From positions 233,510 through 297,509 of the forward strand of contig NZ_WTUZ01000021.1 in NCBI RefSeq assembly GCF_009882985.1: 64,000 nt of DNA, read 5' to 3'. Under the pieces are notes generated by a model. It was not told the origin of the DNA, made no database searches, and saw nothing but the letters and a program-made list of their open reading frames with translations. The first letter of the stretch is position 1; the number at the start of each line of letters is the position of its first letter. The stretch comes from Paenibacillus silvestris. Its GTDB lineage: Bacteria > Bacillota > Bacilli > Paenibacillales > NBRC-103111. This document shows, one piece after another, positions 53,028 to 62,095 of this stretch. The translations under genes were made by a program, and so were the position numbers.

Positions 53028-54086
53028 ATGCGCATCTCACGCAAAATGGAGCATGTCCATTACGCGCTGGAGCTTGGTCAATCCAGACAGCAAGGGCTGT
53101 CGGATATCAAGCTTGTGCATAACTGTCTACCTGAGACTTCAACGGATCACATTGCATTAACGACTGAAATCGGCGATCTCATTATGAGTTCGCCGATTTT
53201 AATTAATGCGATGACCGGAGGCGCCCAGGAGACAGAGAGCATCAACCGCGAACTAGCCATCATGGCAAGGGAGAAGGGAATGGCTATGGCTGTCGGCTCC
53301 CAGATGTCAGCGCTGAAGAACAGCGAGGTAGCGTCCAGCTACCAAGTCGTGCGTCGCGAAAACCCGAAGGGGGTCGTGTTCGCGAATTTGGGCAGCGAGG
53401 CAACGGTTGACCAAGCAGTTAGAGCAATTGAAATGATTGAAGCGAATGCACTGCAGATTCATTTGAATGTTATGCAAGAGCTGATCATGCCTGAAGGAGA
53501 TCGCAGCTTTGTAGGTATGCTGAAGCGGATTGAAGCCATTGTTCGGCAAGTGGAAGTGCCGGTCATTGTCAAGGAAGTCGGCTTCGGCATCCTGAAGGAC
53601 AACGCCAAACAATTGCAAGAGATTGGTGTTCGTGTCTTGGATGTTGGTGGTTCGGGCGGCACGAATTTCGCCGCCATAGAGAACGCGAGACGTCCAGCGG
53701 CAATAGAGTGGCTGAACGACTGGGGTACCCCGACAAGCATCTCGCTTTTGGAGGCGCTGTCTATTTACCCAAGAGGCTCTGTGATTGCCTCAGGGGGGAT
53801 TACGAACGCTTTGGAAGCGGCCAAAGCGCTGGCTCTTGGCGCATCAGCCGTCGGCATGGCTGGAGCATTTCTCAAGGTGCTGCGTGAGCAAGGCACCCAA
53901 AGCCTGCATCGCTTTGCGGACGAGCTGCATCAAGGACTTATTTTAATTATGACGGCGCTAGGCGCACCTACGATTAGAGATTTGGGGCAGTGCCCCGTTG
54001 TCATTATGGGAGAAACGGCAGAATGGTGCCGGACCCGCGGGATTGATTTAACTTCATACGCAGATAAAACCAATCGGAGTAAATAA
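53028..54086 (+). CDS. fni: Isopentenyl-diphosphate delta-isomerase, type 2
   Basis: FMN- and NADPH-dependent isomerase supplying dimethylallyl diphosphate for isoprenoids. 352 residues: R-K-M-E-H start, N-A-M-T-G-G, G-S-Q-M-S-A-L-K-N, H-L-N-V-M-Q-E-L, V-K-E-V-G-F-G and the FMN phosphate loop G-G-S-G-G-T-N-F. ATG with AGGAGGACC. Confidence 0.95.
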   Translation: MRISRKMEHVHYALELGQSRQQGLSDIKLVHNCLPETSTDHIALTTEIGDLIMSSPILINAMTGGAQETESINRELAIMAREKGMAMAVGSQMSALKNSEVASSYQVVRRENPKGVVFANLGSEATVDQAVRAIEMIEANALQIHLNVMQELIMPEGDRSFVGMLKRIEAIVRQVEVPVIVKEVGFGILKDNAKQLQEIGVRVLDVGGSGGTNFAAIENARRPAAIEWLNDWGTPTSISLLEALSIYPRGSVIASGGITNALEAAKALALGASAVGMAGAFLKVLREQGTQSLHRFADELHQGLILIMTALGAPTIRDLGQCPVVIMGETAEWCRTRGIDLTSYADKTNRSK

Positions 54087-54214
54087 TCGAAAGATTGCCA
54101 TACTAAGGATCAAGATGTGCTTCCCTCTACATAAGAAGAGCGGAAGCCGTAGATCCGCAGGCAAGCGGTGATAGATATCATCGGTTCGCCAGTGCCTTGT
54201 AGGGTGGTCAGATT

Positions 54215-54841
54215 ATGAACTCCGGTTATTTGTCTCTCATTCTCCTTTGCATCACGTTGATTTTGTTTGCCAGCGGGTGGAAGGAGCTGTACGTCAGAAG
54301 TATATCGCATAAGGGCATGCTTCTTTTTTTTGCCCTGTGGATTGTGGGTTCGTGCTTTTCTGTGACGATTAAGCAAGTACATATTCAACTCGTTTATCTC
54401 TTGGTTTTCGCCATTAGCCTAGTTATTCTCTTCGTGATTCAAGGCTTCATACATAAGCTTCATTTGCTTTCTATCGGGCTTCTGCTGGGTTCGCTTCATT
54501 TCTTGCTGCATCAGCTGCTGGAGATGGATCCGATCCTTATTGTGCGAAATTCAGACTGGGATATTGCCTTATTGCTCGCTTTGATAGCGGTTGTTCTGCA
54601 GCGCAATGCGCTGGAGCAAATTGCGGCTATTTCCATGGGATATTTGCTTGGTGATATGTATCAGGCGGGCATTCATCCTGTTGGGGGCTACCATCAACTT
54701 GGCCATTCGACATTTCAAGACCAATGGTGGCTTTCTGTCTTTACTGCGCGAACAATGACGATTATTCTGCAAGCGGCCTACACAGGCTGTCGAAGTATGA
54801 TAAGAAGCTGGATAGAGCGAAGAGGAGGCTGGAGAAAGTAA
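54215..54841 (+). CDS. YphA-like membrane protein
   Basis: 208 residues, about six membrane helices with few charged loops. No enzymatic motif is seen. Position between fni and the YIEGIA gene matches yphA of B. subtilis, also of unknown function. ATG with a weak GTAGGGTGG; the stop overlaps the next ATG by one base. Confidence 0.7.
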   Translation: MNSGYLSLILLCITLILFASGWKELYVRSISHKGMLLFFALWIVGSCFSVTIKQVHIQLVYLLVFAISLVILFVIQGFIHKLHLLSIGLLLGSLHFLLHQLLEMDPILIVRNSDWDIALLLALIAVVLQRNALEQIAAISMGYLLGDMYQAGIHPVGGYHQLGHSTFQDQWWLSVFTARTMTIILQAAYTGCRSMIRSWIERRGGWRK

Positions 54842-55746
54842 TGGACTGGTTTTATGCACATCGGTATACGATAGGCATCGTTGTTGGTGTTATTTTTGGA
54901 ATTTTAGCTAGGCTCAATATGCTTAGGACAGATTACAGGCAATACCCAACATACCCGCATGGAAAAATCATACATATTTCCCTTGGTGTTATCGCGGCAG
55001 GCCTAGGAGCTGTAGCAGTGCCCGCTTTGCTGGACAAAAACTATACGGCGGTTACGTTTCTTTCCTTAGCGGCTCAGCAGTTCAGAGATGTTCGTAATAT
55101 GGAGAGACAGAGCTTAACAAAGGTTGATGAATTAGAGTTAGTTCCAAGAGGAGCAGCCTATATTGAGGGCATCGCCATGGTCTTTGAGGGAAGAAATTAT
55201 CTGGTCATTTTCTCAGCTTTTCTGGCGTCCCTCTTCAGTATTTTGTTTGCTTGGTACTGGGGAGTCTTAGCCGGCATTTTGTCGATCTGGCTTGCACACT
55301 TTTTCAAATCGGGTAAAAAATTAGGGGAAATAGCGGATATAGAAGCCGTCCCGATTCGGATAGATGGGCCAGATTTGTTTGTTGGCTCCATTTATATCAT
55401 GAATGTGGGGCTGGAGGATAGCCGAAATAAGATTAAAGAACACGGGGTTGGCTTTCTGATTAAACCCAAAAATCGCAATTCTCGCGTGACCTTGGCGAAT
55501 CTAGGCCAAAGACAGGCGATTCTTCATGATATTTCTACCTTGTTTGGTGTTTACAGGGATGAGGGTGAACCGTCTCTGCGGCCAATGGCCAAGCTGGATA
55601 TGAATACAGGAACTGTCGGTGTGCTGCTGCTGCCACAAGAGAAAGATGAGAACAAGACATTTGTTGCTCTTCATCGGGTTCCTGTCCTGGAAAGCGCTGT
55701 GCGTATGCCGTCTGAGGCTGGTGTAAACAAAAATAAGGGGGCGTGA
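54841..55746 (+). CDS. YIEGIA-domain membrane protein (YphB/SeaA-like)
   Basis: 301 residues: membrane helices at about 7-25, 45-65 and 117-150, and a cytoplasmic C-terminal domain. The motif Y-I-E-G-I-A at about 105-110, preceded by V-P-R-G-A-A, names the family. It is confined to spore formers as far as I know and is thought to be sporulation-related. ATG shares a base with the stop of the preceding gene. Confidence 0.85.
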   Translation: MDWFYAHRYTIGIVVGVIFGILARLNMLRTDYRQYPTYPHGKIIHISLGVIAAGLGAVAVPALLDKNYTAVTFLSLAAQQFRDVRNMERQSLTKVDELELVPRGAAYIEGIAMVFEGRNYLVIFSAFLASLFSILFAWYWGVLAGILSIWLAHFFKSGKKLGEIADIEAVPIRIDGPDLFVGSIYIMNVGLEDSRNKIKEHGVGFLIKPKNRNSRVTLANLGQRQAILHDISTLFGVYRDEGEPSLRPMAKLDMNTGTVGVLLLPQEKDENKTFVALHRVPVLESAVRMPSEAGVNKNKGA

Positions 55747-55752
55747 AACGCC

Positions 55753-55932
55753 ATGTCGCAAATTGTTGCTGTTGTGACAATAATGAAGGAAAGAGTTGGT
55801 GGGGGTGCCCCAATCTTTGTGGTAGACCAGGAGGATGACCTGCAGAAAGTCTCGTTCTCACTGGAGAAAATATTGGATGCGAACGCGCATGATTTGAAAA
55901 ATGGCACGATGATTTTGGTTAAGCATACCTAA
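55753..55932 (+). CDS. Small partner protein of the YIEGIA protein
   Basis: 59 residues, compact alpha/beta: V-A-V-V-T at the N-terminus, G-G-G-A-P-I-F-V-V and a final strand M-I-L-V-K-H-T. ATG six bases after the YIEGIA gene, with AAGGGGG upstream. I recall this as the 'capping complex subunit for YIEGIA' family; the association with the larger gene is supported by adjacency here, the complex itself is from memory. Confidence 0.7.
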   Translation: MSQIVAVVTIMKERVGGGAPIFVVDQEDDLQKVSFSLEKILDANAHDLKNGTMILVKHT

Positions 55933-56061
55933 GATACTGGTATTCCATGATCAATTTGGCGAAGTCTCAAAAGAGATTAGCCAATCCGTGTCTTTTTTGT
56001 TATGATGTAAGTTGCGTATTTTTCCATGGCTGATCATGGAATCAGGAGGAGTGAATGAGAA

Positions 56062-57387
56062 TTGGCTAGACCAGTACTTGCAATTGTCGGCCGACCGAAT
56101 GTCGGAAAATCCACCATTTTCAATCGGATCGTAGGAGATCGTCTTGCGATTGTAGAAGATAAACCGGGTGTAACACGTGATCGACTCTATGGTGTGGGCG
56201 AATGGCTGAATACGTCATTCAGCGTGATTGATACAGGCGGGATTGAAATTGATGGCGAGGATGCGATCCTCAAGTCTGTTCGTGTGCAAGCTGAGCTTGC
56301 GATTGAAGAAGCGGATGTTATTGTGTTCATGGTAGATGCCAAAGCGGGTGTAACCCCATCGGACGAAGAAGTAGCGCAGTTGCTATTCCGTTCCAAAAAG
56401 CCGGTCGTACTTGCCGTGAACAAGGTCGATAACCTCGCGCGTCAAGATGATATCTATGAGTTTTATTCTCTAGGATTTGGTGATCCGGTAGGGATTTCGG
56501 GTTCACATGGTATCGGGATCGGCGACTTGCTCGAAGTCGTCTGCGGGCTTTTCCCAGACAAAAAGGATGACGAGTATGGAGACGAAGTTATTAAGTTTGC
56601 TCTGATTGGTCGCCCGAACGTCGGCAAGTCGTCCATGACGAATGCCATTCTTGGCGAAGAACGCGTTATTGTCAGTGATGTTGCGGGTACGACGCGCGAT
56701 GCCATCGATACGCCATTTGAGCGGGATGATCAGAAGTTTGTTATTATTGATACCGCTGGTATGCGCAAAAGAGGCAAGGTTTACGAGAACACGGAGAAAT
56801 ATAGCGTCATGCGGGCTATGAAAGCAATCGAACGTGCAGACGTTGTGCTCGTTGTCATTGATGGTCAAGAAGGCATCATTGATCAGGACAAGCACATTGC
56901 TGGATATGCGCATGAAGCAGGAAAAGCGATTATCATTGTCGTAAATAAATGGGACATCGTTGATAAAGATGATAAAACCATGCAGCATTTTACACAAACG
57001 ATCCGCGATCATTTCTTGTTCTTGAGTTATGCTCCGATTGTTTTTGTATCAGCGAAAACAACGCAACGCTTACATAAGCTGTTGCCGGTTGTTATTCAAG
57101 TAGCAGAAAATCATGCCCTGCGTGTTCAAACACATTTGTTGAATGATGTTGTTTCTGATGCCGTAGCGTACAACCCTCCTCCGACGGATAAAGGCAAACG
57201 TCTGCGGATTAACTATGTAACACAAGTAGCGGTTAAGCCTCCTGTCTTTGTGCTCTTTGTGAATGAGCCTGAGCTCATGCACTTTTCATATGAACGGTAT
57301 TTGGATAACAAAATCCGTGCAGCCTTTGGTTTTGAAGGAACACCGATTCGTATCCTAAGCCGTAGAAAGACTTCGGACAAAGAATAA
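56062..57387 (+). CDS. der: Ribosome biogenesis GTPase Der
   Basis: Double-Era GTPase acting on the 50S subunit. 441 residues: two G domains, each with a G-R-P-N-V-G-K-S P-loop (about 9-17 and 183-191), D-T-G-G and D-T-A-G-M switches, N-K-V-D and N-K-W-D base motifs, then a KH-like C-domain. TTG 56062 after AGGAGGAG gives M-A-R-P-V-L-A-I-V. Confidence 0.96.
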   Translation: MARPVLAIVGRPNVGKSTIFNRIVGDRLAIVEDKPGVTRDRLYGVGEWLNTSFSVIDTGGIEIDGEDAILKSVRVQAELAIEEADVIVFMVDAKAGVTPSDEEVAQLLFRSKKPVVLAVNKVDNLARQDDIYEFYSLGFGDPVGISGSHGIGIGDLLEVVCGLFPDKKDDEYGDEVIKFALIGRPNVGKSSMTNAILGEERVIVSDVAGTTRDAIDTPFERDDQKFVIIDTAGMRKRGKVYENTEKYSVMRAMKAIERADVVLVVIDGQEGIIDQDKHIAGYAHEAGKAIIIVVNKWDIVDKDDKTMQHFTQTIRDHFLFLSYAPIVFVSAKTTQRLHKLLPVVIQVAENHALRVQTHLLNDVVSDAVAYNPPPTDKGKRLRINYVTQVAVKPPVFVLFVNEPELMHFSYERYLDNKIRAAFGFEGTPIRILSRRKTSDKE

Positions 57388-57401
57388 GGAGATGTTGCAG
57401 C

Positions 57402-58010
57402 TTGCTTTTAATTTCCATAATAACAATCGTAGCAGGGTATTTATTAGGGGCTATAAGCTTTAGTTATTTATTTGGGAAATGGTTTAAAGGCATCGATATC
57501 CGCAAACATGGAAGCGGCAATGCGGGAGCAACCAATACACTGCGCGTATTGGGCAAAGGCCCAGCGATCATGGTATTGATCTTGGACGGTTTGAAGGGAG
57601 TTGCTGCCGTTTGCCTTGGCATCTGGGCAGCTCCTGGACCCGACGATTTGTGGGTTCGTGTATTGTGCGGACTTGCTGCCATCGTTGGACACAACTGGCC
57701 AGTGTATTATGGGTTCCGTGGCGGCAAGGGTATTGCCACGACAATCGGCGTAATGGCTACGCTTTGCTTCATTCCTACGTTAATTGCAGGTTTAACGGCT
57801 ATCGTCATTATTGCGATAACTAGATTCGTATCGCTCGGTTCACTAATTCTAACCGCACTTTTACCTTTTCTAATTTGGGGAATGGATCGACCAATAGAAG
57901 TTTTGTGGATCAGTATCTTGCTATGCGCGTTTGCGTTCTTGCGCCATCGAACCAATATTGTGAAGCTCGTTCAAGGTAAAGAGAATAAATTGGGCCAGAA
58001 AAGAGCATAG
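57402..58010 (+). CDS. plsY: Glycerol-3-phosphate acyltransferase PlsY
   Basis: First acylation of glycerol 3-phosphate using acyl phosphate. 202 residues, about five helices, with the three loops G-S-G-N-A-G-A-T-N, V-G-H-N-W-P-V and R-G-G-K-G-I-A-T. TTG start with GGAGATG, 15 bases after der. With plsC and gpsA nearby, this covers early phospholipid synthesis. Confidence 0.95.
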   Translation: MLLISIITIVAGYLLGAISFSYLFGKWFKGIDIRKHGSGNAGATNTLRVLGKGPAIMVLILDGLKGVAAVCLGIWAAPGPDDLWVRVLCGLAAIVGHNWPVYYGFRGGKGIATTIGVMATLCFIPTLIAGLTAIVIIAITRFVSLGSLILTALLPFLIWGMDRPIEVLWISILLCAFAFLRHRTNIVKLVQGKENKLGQKRA

Positions 58011-58065
58011 TTTTGGGCGAACATCACCCAATAATTAGAGTGCATAACGTTTAGGAGGGGTAACC

Positions 58066-59109
58066 ATGTCAAACAAAGTATCGGTTCTGGTAGCAGGCAG
58101 CTGGGGAACGGCTCTTGCCACGGTACTGGCGGATAATGGACATCAGGTGTTGTTATGGTCTCGCAATGAGGAGCAAGTGCGAGAGATCAACGAACAAAAC
58201 CGGAATAGCCGTTTTCTCCAAGATGTGGAATTATCACCGCTTATTGTAGCGACTCATTCGCTGCAAGGAGCGGTCGAAGGGGCTGATGCGATCATTATGG
58301 TCGTCCCTTCATCCGGCATGCGTGAGGTTGCATCCAACATGCGTCCCTATTTGAATAAAGATGCTTTGCTGATCCACGCGACCAAAGGGTTTGAAACGGG
58401 TTCCCTCAAGCGTATGACCGAGGTCATCGCAGATGAGCTGCCCGAAATCAATCCGAATCGGCTAGTGGTGCTTTCAGGTCCCAGTCACGCTGAAGAAGTC
58501 ATTCGCAAATGCCCGACGACTGTCGTAGTCGCGGCGCAAGACTTGGAAGCGGCAGAGGCCGCCCAGGATCTATTGATTAACGCCTATTTTCGCGTCTATA
58601 CGAATCCGGATGTGGCAGGCGTTGAAGTTGGCGGAGCGCTCAAGAACATTATTGCTCTGGGTGCAGGGCTGACAGATGGCCTGGGTTTTGGCGATAATGC
58701 CAAAGCTGCTCTGATGACCCGAGGCTTGGCAGAAATCGCTCGCTTAGGTACCGCGATGGGGGCTAATCCGCTGACTTTTGCCGGATTAGCTGGCATCGGT
58801 GATTTGATCGTGACTTGTACGAGTCAACATAGCCGAAATTGGCGCGCCGGAAATAAACTCGCGAAGGGTATACCTCTAGATGAGGTGCTTCAAGAGATGG
58901 GAATGGTCGTCGAAGGCGTGAAGACTACGAAAGCAGCTTATGAGTTGTCTCGGAGGTATGATGCAACGATGCCTATTACCGATGAGCTGTACAAAGTGCT
59001 ATTCGATGGGAAATCGCCACAGTTAGCCGCGCAGGACCTTATGGGCCGCGTTAGAACGCATGAAATAGAAGAAGTAGCTACGGATGCTATCACAAATGTA
59101 TTGAAGTAG
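58066..59109 (+). CDS. gpsA: NAD(P)-dependent glycerol-3-phosphate dehydrogenase
   Basis: Makes sn-glycerol 3-phosphate for PlsY. 347 residues: N-terminal Rossmann fold, L-S-G-P-S-H-A-E, K-N-I-I-A-L-G-A-G (catalytic Lys), G-I-G-D-L-I-V-T-C and R-N-W-R-A-G. The dinucleotide loop reads V9-A-G-S-W-G14, whereas most GpsA have Gly at the first position. ATG with AGGAGGGG. Confidence 0.95.
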   Translation: MSNKVSVLVAGSWGTALATVLADNGHQVLLWSRNEEQVREINEQNRNSRFLQDVELSPLIVATHSLQGAVEGADAIIMVVPSSGMREVASNMRPYLNKDALLIHATKGFETGSLKRMTEVIADELPEINPNRLVVLSGPSHAEEVIRKCPTTVVVAAQDLEAAEAAQDLLINAYFRVYTNPDVAGVEVGGALKNIIALGAGLTDGLGFGDNAKAALMTRGLAEIARLGTAMGANPLTFAGLAGIGDLIVTCTSQHSRNWRAGNKLAKGIPLDEVLQEMGMVVEGVKTTKAAYELSRRYDATMPITDELYKVLFDGKSPQLAAQDLMGRVRTHEIEEVATDAITNVLK

Positions 59110-59113
59110 CCTA

Positions 59114-59142
59114 CACCACATTCTTCCCGCACTCATACTATA
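59114..59142 (+). promoter_or_regulatory. Candidate sigma-K promoter of spoVIF
   Basis: CACC (59114-59117), 16 bases, CATACTATA (59134-59142): both elements fit the sigma-K consensus (mACm and CATAnnnTA). Start would fall about 37 bases before spoVIF, a sigma-K gene in B. subtilis. Confidence 0.6.
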
Positions 59143-59186
59143 CCGTATAAGTATTTAGTTCTTATCAGGTATAGGAGGCGGCACAT

Positions 59187-59468
59187 TTGGCAAACAAAGA
59201 TATGTCTAAAGACGTACTCAGCGTGGTGAAGAAGAAAACGGGGAAAAACGTTACACCTAAAGATATCGAGCGAATTGCGAGCGGTGTGAAACCTTCAACA
59301 CTTCAAAGTGAGACTCAGCTGCGCCAGTTGATCAAGCAAGTCTCTGGCCTTGTAAATGTCAAAGTATCCGAAGAGACGATCAATGATATCATCCAGGCTG
59401 TAAAAAGTTCCAAGCTCGACAGCAACAATATGCAGCAGCTTATGAACATGATGATGGGTAAAAAATAA
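59187..59468 (+). CDS. spoVIF: Stage VI sporulation protein F
   Basis: 93 residues, helical, with the family's V-V-K-K-K-T-G-K-N-V-T-P-K-D-I and L-R-Q-L-I-K-Q-V-S-G-L-V-N-V-K-V-S-E-E. Needed for coat assembly late in sporulation in Bacillus. TTG start with TAGGAGGCGG RBS. Confidence 0.85.
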   Translation: MANKDMSKDVLSVVKKKTGKNVTPKDIERIASGVKPSTLQSETQLRQLIKQVSGLVNVKVSEETINDIIQAVKSSKLDSNNMQQLMNMMMGKK

Positions 59469-59508
59469 AAGCATGAAGGGGAGCTTGCTGCCCTTTATGC
59501 TTTTTTTC
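59467..59508 (+). terminator. Intrinsic terminator of spoVIF
   Basis: AAAAGCATGAAGGG / CCCTTTATGCTTTT stem with T7. Confidence 0.9.
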
Positions 59509-59569
59509 TCATCCTATGCTATACTTACTGTTGATAATTTTTAAAGATTATACATAAGGAGTTAAAAAT

Positions 59570-59749
59570 ATGTCAAGTTTGGACAAAATGTGGGCGTCTT
59601 TTGTAGCCATTGGTCTAATGGTTGTCGCATCATTATTGATTTCGTACGCAAGAACGCGTACCCAAGGATGGATTCGTGTCGTTCTTTCGACCGTAGCCTT
59701 TATTTTATTCGTTCCAATTTTACTCTATATGCTGCTATCATTGTTCTAA
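59570..59749 (+). CDS. DUF2768 small membrane protein (YphE-like)
   Basis: 59 residues with two membrane helices (about 8-24 and 37-57) linked by a basic loop R-T-R-T-Q-G-W. ATG with AAGGAG. The position after gpsA and before yphF corresponds to yphE in B. subtilis. Function unknown. Confidence 0.75.
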   Translation: MSSLDKMWASFVAIGLMVVASLLISYARTRTQGWIRVVLSTVAFILFVPILLYMLLSLF

Positions 59750-59767
59750 CTGGGAGGCGATACATAC

Positions 59768-60061
59768 ATGCTGGAATTAAAAACGCGCAAAACGCAAAAA
59801 ACGATGGAGCCGGAAATTGGTTTAAGTATTTTGGATCATGCGCTCAAAAATGACGTGGATTGGGGCTTCTCGTGTACACGAGGTACGTGTGCCAGATGCC
59901 GCTGTTATGTAGCTCATGGACGTGAACTGCTCTCCTTGCCTTCTGATGAAGAAGAGAGTCGACTGGAGCCCGAAGAAATAGAACAGGGCTACCGACTTGC
60001 GTGCCAATGCATGATTAAGCAAGCAGGAACCATTTCTGCTACGCATAAGCCATATTTTTAA
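59768..60061 (+). CDS. [2Fe-2S] ferredoxin (plant type)
   Basis: 97 residues. Cluster ligands Cys36-x4-Cys41-x2-Cys44 and Cys79 fit the plant-type pattern; two extra cysteines are present (46 and 81). Electron carrier with unknown partner. ATG with GGGAGGCG, 18 bases after the DUF2768 gene. Confidence 0.85.
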   Translation: MLELKTRKTQKTMEPEIGLSILDHALKNDVDWGFSCTRGTCARCRCYVAHGRELLSLPSDEEESRLEPEEIEQGYRLACQCMIKQAGTISATHKPYF

Positions 60062-60082
60062 AATCTGAAAGGTGTGGGCATC

Positions 60083-60667
60083 TTGGTCCTGCTGGAACCG
60101 TTAGTACCAACGATTACGACCATTCATACACAATTAATGCAAGTTCCTGGCGTACGATGGCTCATCGGTGGCAGCTGCGGACTACTTATGCAAAACGTAG
60201 ATATTGGAAGAAGTCCGAGAGATCTGGATATTTATGTGGATAAGAACGATGTATCCGTTATTCATTCTTCTCTTCAAGATTATTCAGTTGATACACCTGT
60301 GTATAGTCAAACAAGTATATATGCGTCGATCCTCAGCCATTATCAGATACATGGAGATACGGTTGAAGTGGTAGGGGATTTCAAGGTTCAAGCATTTGAT
60401 TCCTTCTATCAAGTGGAGGCTGCGTACTTATGGGAAGACCATAGCTATACGGCTGCGATTGGGAACCATGAGGTGAAAGTTATGCCTTTAGCTCATGAAC
60501 TTCTCTTTAATCTATTGCGAAATCGGCCTGACCGCTATGAGGCGATCTATCGTGCGATGATTGCTGCTCCAGAGCTGCACATGCCGACATTACATGCGTT
60601 ACTGCAAAGAAATAGCTGGGGACTAGCGTTTGAAAAAAGGCTCGGGGAATTAATAGATTCGTGCTGA
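60083..60667 (+). CDS. Nucleotidyltransferase-fold protein
   Basis: 194 residues. The polymerase-beta-type motif is seen as L-I-G-G-S-C-G-L-L-M followed by R-S-P-R-D-L-D-I-Y-V-D (Asp47 and Asp49), with a possible third acid in V-V-G-D-F. Substrate unknown; small-molecule or protein nucleotidylation and an antitoxin-like role are all possible. TTG 60083 follows AAAGGTG; GTG 60074 is the alternative. It lies between two ferredoxin genes. Confidence 0.65.
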   Translation: MVLLEPLVPTITTIHTQLMQVPGVRWLIGGSCGLLMQNVDIGRSPRDLDIYVDKNDVSVIHSSLQDYSVDTPVYSQTSIYASILSHYQIHGDTVEVVGDFKVQAFDSFYQVEAAYLWEDHSYTAAIGNHEVKVMPLAHELLFNLLRNRPDRYEAIYRAMIAAPELHMPTLHALLQRNSWGLAFEKRLGELIDSC

Positions 60668-60702
60668 GGAATGGGAAGTTGACAGATAAGTAGGTGGACC
60701 TG

Positions 60703-61056
60703 ATGAGTGGGATTGACGTGCATTTTTGGCCAGACGACAAGAAGATAAGTGTTCGATCAGGCACAACTTTACTGGATGCCGGACGGAAGGCTAAAGTTCA
60801 TATTCGCACGCGCTGCGGGGGCAAAGCCGCATGTTTGATGTGTAAAGTGAAAGTGAATGACTCTAGCAGCAAGGGGCTTGCCCCTATGAACGTGAATGAA
60901 CGGTTGAAGCTTGGCTCACAAGCAGAGGAAGGCTACCGCTTGGCCTGTCAGGCTCGTGTGATTGGCCCTGTGCAAGTGACGATTCCCGAGGACCCTCTGA
61001 AGGCAGCTATACGTGCTCAGCTTGCCAGGCAAGCTGAAGAGGATGATTTATTTTAG
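60703..61056 (+). CDS. Second [2Fe-2S] ferredoxin
   Basis: 117 residues. Ligand pattern Cys38-x5-Cys44-x2-Cys47 and Cys82, spaced as in adrenodoxin/plant-type domains. V-R-S-G-T-T-L-L-D-A-G-R is the usual N-terminal strand-helix. Not closely similar to the first ferredoxin. ATG 60703 after AGGTGG; an in-frame GTG at 60694 overlaps it. Confidence 0.82.
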   Translation: MSGIDVHFWPDDKKISVRSGTTLLDAGRKAKVHIRTRCGGKAACLMCKVKVNDSSSKGLAPMNVNERLKLGSQAEEGYRLACQARVIGPVQVTIPEDPLKAAIRAQLARQAEEDDLF

Positions 61057-61081
61057 AGAACAAAGATAGGATGATGGATGC

Positions 61082-61831
61082 GTGAAAATAGTTCGAGGCA
61101 TTGTATATGGCAGATGGATAGGCATAATCCTTAGTTTAGTTCTATTGTTAAGCGGATGCGCTTACCCGAAAGAACTGCGTAAGGAGAATCAAATTAACCC
61201 TGCGGAGTTTATTACCGTCGTTCAGCAAGCCGTCGATCTTTTCCATGAGAAAAGCGGTGTTCTGCCTATAAAAAATAGCGATATGACGACGCCGCTCTAT
61301 GAGAAATATGTCATTGATTTTGCGAAGTTGAAAAAGTCGAACTATTTAAGCACCGTTCCTGCCAACGCTTTTGAAAGCGGAGGTATTTTCATCTATGTGC
61401 TTGTAGATGCGGAAACGAAACCAACTGTGAAACTGATGGATTTATCGGCGTATCAAAGCGTGGAAGATGTCCAGAAGAAAATAAATGATTATAAAGCGAG
61501 TCATGACGGCAAGCTGCCTGCTGGCATTGCTATCAATGAAGCATTCGAGTATGTGGATTTCAATAACTTAGGGATGAAAGCCCCCGAAATCAAGTCGGTT
61601 TATAACCGTCAGAACCTCGTAACCTATTTGGTCAATAAGCAAACGGGCGAAGTTGCTATCGATTATGCCATGGATATTATGAAGTTTATTCAAGATCAGG
61701 GTTTAGCTAGCTCATTAAAACCGGATCAGGATTTGCGAGAGATTCTCGTGAACAAATCATACTTCGTGCCAATTCGCAGTTTTGAATATCGTTGGCAGAA
61801 TAATCAGCCACTTCCCCAAGTGACGCCATAA
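61082..61831 (+). CDS. YphF-like lipoprotein
   Basis: 249 residues. Signal peptide with lipobox L-L-S-G-C (Cys near 27), then a mixed domain without catalytic motifs. Position just upstream of spoIVA equals yphF of B. subtilis, whose role is unknown. GTG start with AGGATGATGG. Confidence 0.82.
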   Translation: MKIVRGIVYGRWIGIILSLVLLLSGCAYPKELRKENQINPAEFITVVQQAVDLFHEKSGVLPIKNSDMTTPLYEKYVIDFAKLKKSNYLSTVPANAFESGGIFIYVLVDAETKPTVKLMDLSAYQSVEDVQKKINDYKASHDGKLPAGIAINEAFEYVDFNNLGMKAPEIKSVYNRQNLVTYLVNKQTGEVAIDYAMDIMKFIQDQGLASSLKPDQDLREILVNKSYFVPIRSFEYRWQNNQPLPQVTP

Positions 61832-61839
61832 ATGGAGAT

Positions 61840-61871
61840 ACCTCTTACAGTAATCTGTAGGAGGTTTTTTT
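61840..61871 (+). terminator. Intrinsic terminator of the yphF-like gene
   Basis: ACCTCTTACAG / CTGTAGGAGGT stem with TAAT loop and T7. Confidence 0.9.
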
Positions 61872-61982
61872 CATTTTTCAGAATATCGACGTCGATGCAA
61901 TCATATATTTTTTCAATGTGGTGAGGAAAGCCCTATATGTGCTTCATAAAATATGAGCGAAAAAAAAGATATGGCACATCTA

Positions 61983-62010
61983 TCATATTTCTATCGAAAG
62001 TACATATATT
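61983..62010 (+). promoter_or_regulatory. Sigma-E promoter of spoIVA
   Basis: TCATATT (61983-61989), 13 bases, CATATATT (62003-62010). The -35 is a full match to KMATATT and the -10 matches 7 of 8. spoIVA is a sigma-E gene in Bacillus. Confidence 0.75.
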
Positions 62011-62095
62011 TCTTACTAGTCCAAATGAATGTACGAGTAGTCAATTGTTAACGTCTCAAAAGTCAGTTGACGACCAAACTGTAGGAGGGATTCTC

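Noticed and set aside
54093..54214. Possible structured RNA between fni and the yphA-like gene (several short complementary pieces, one AGGGTGGT)
   Set aside because: No specifier or antiterminator context, no T tract; resemblance to a T-box is only eight bases.
61937..62095. N-terminal extension of SpoIVA by 53 residues
   Set aside because: It crosses the sigma-E promoter and lacks an RBS; the TTG at 62096 gives the exact conserved N-terminus.
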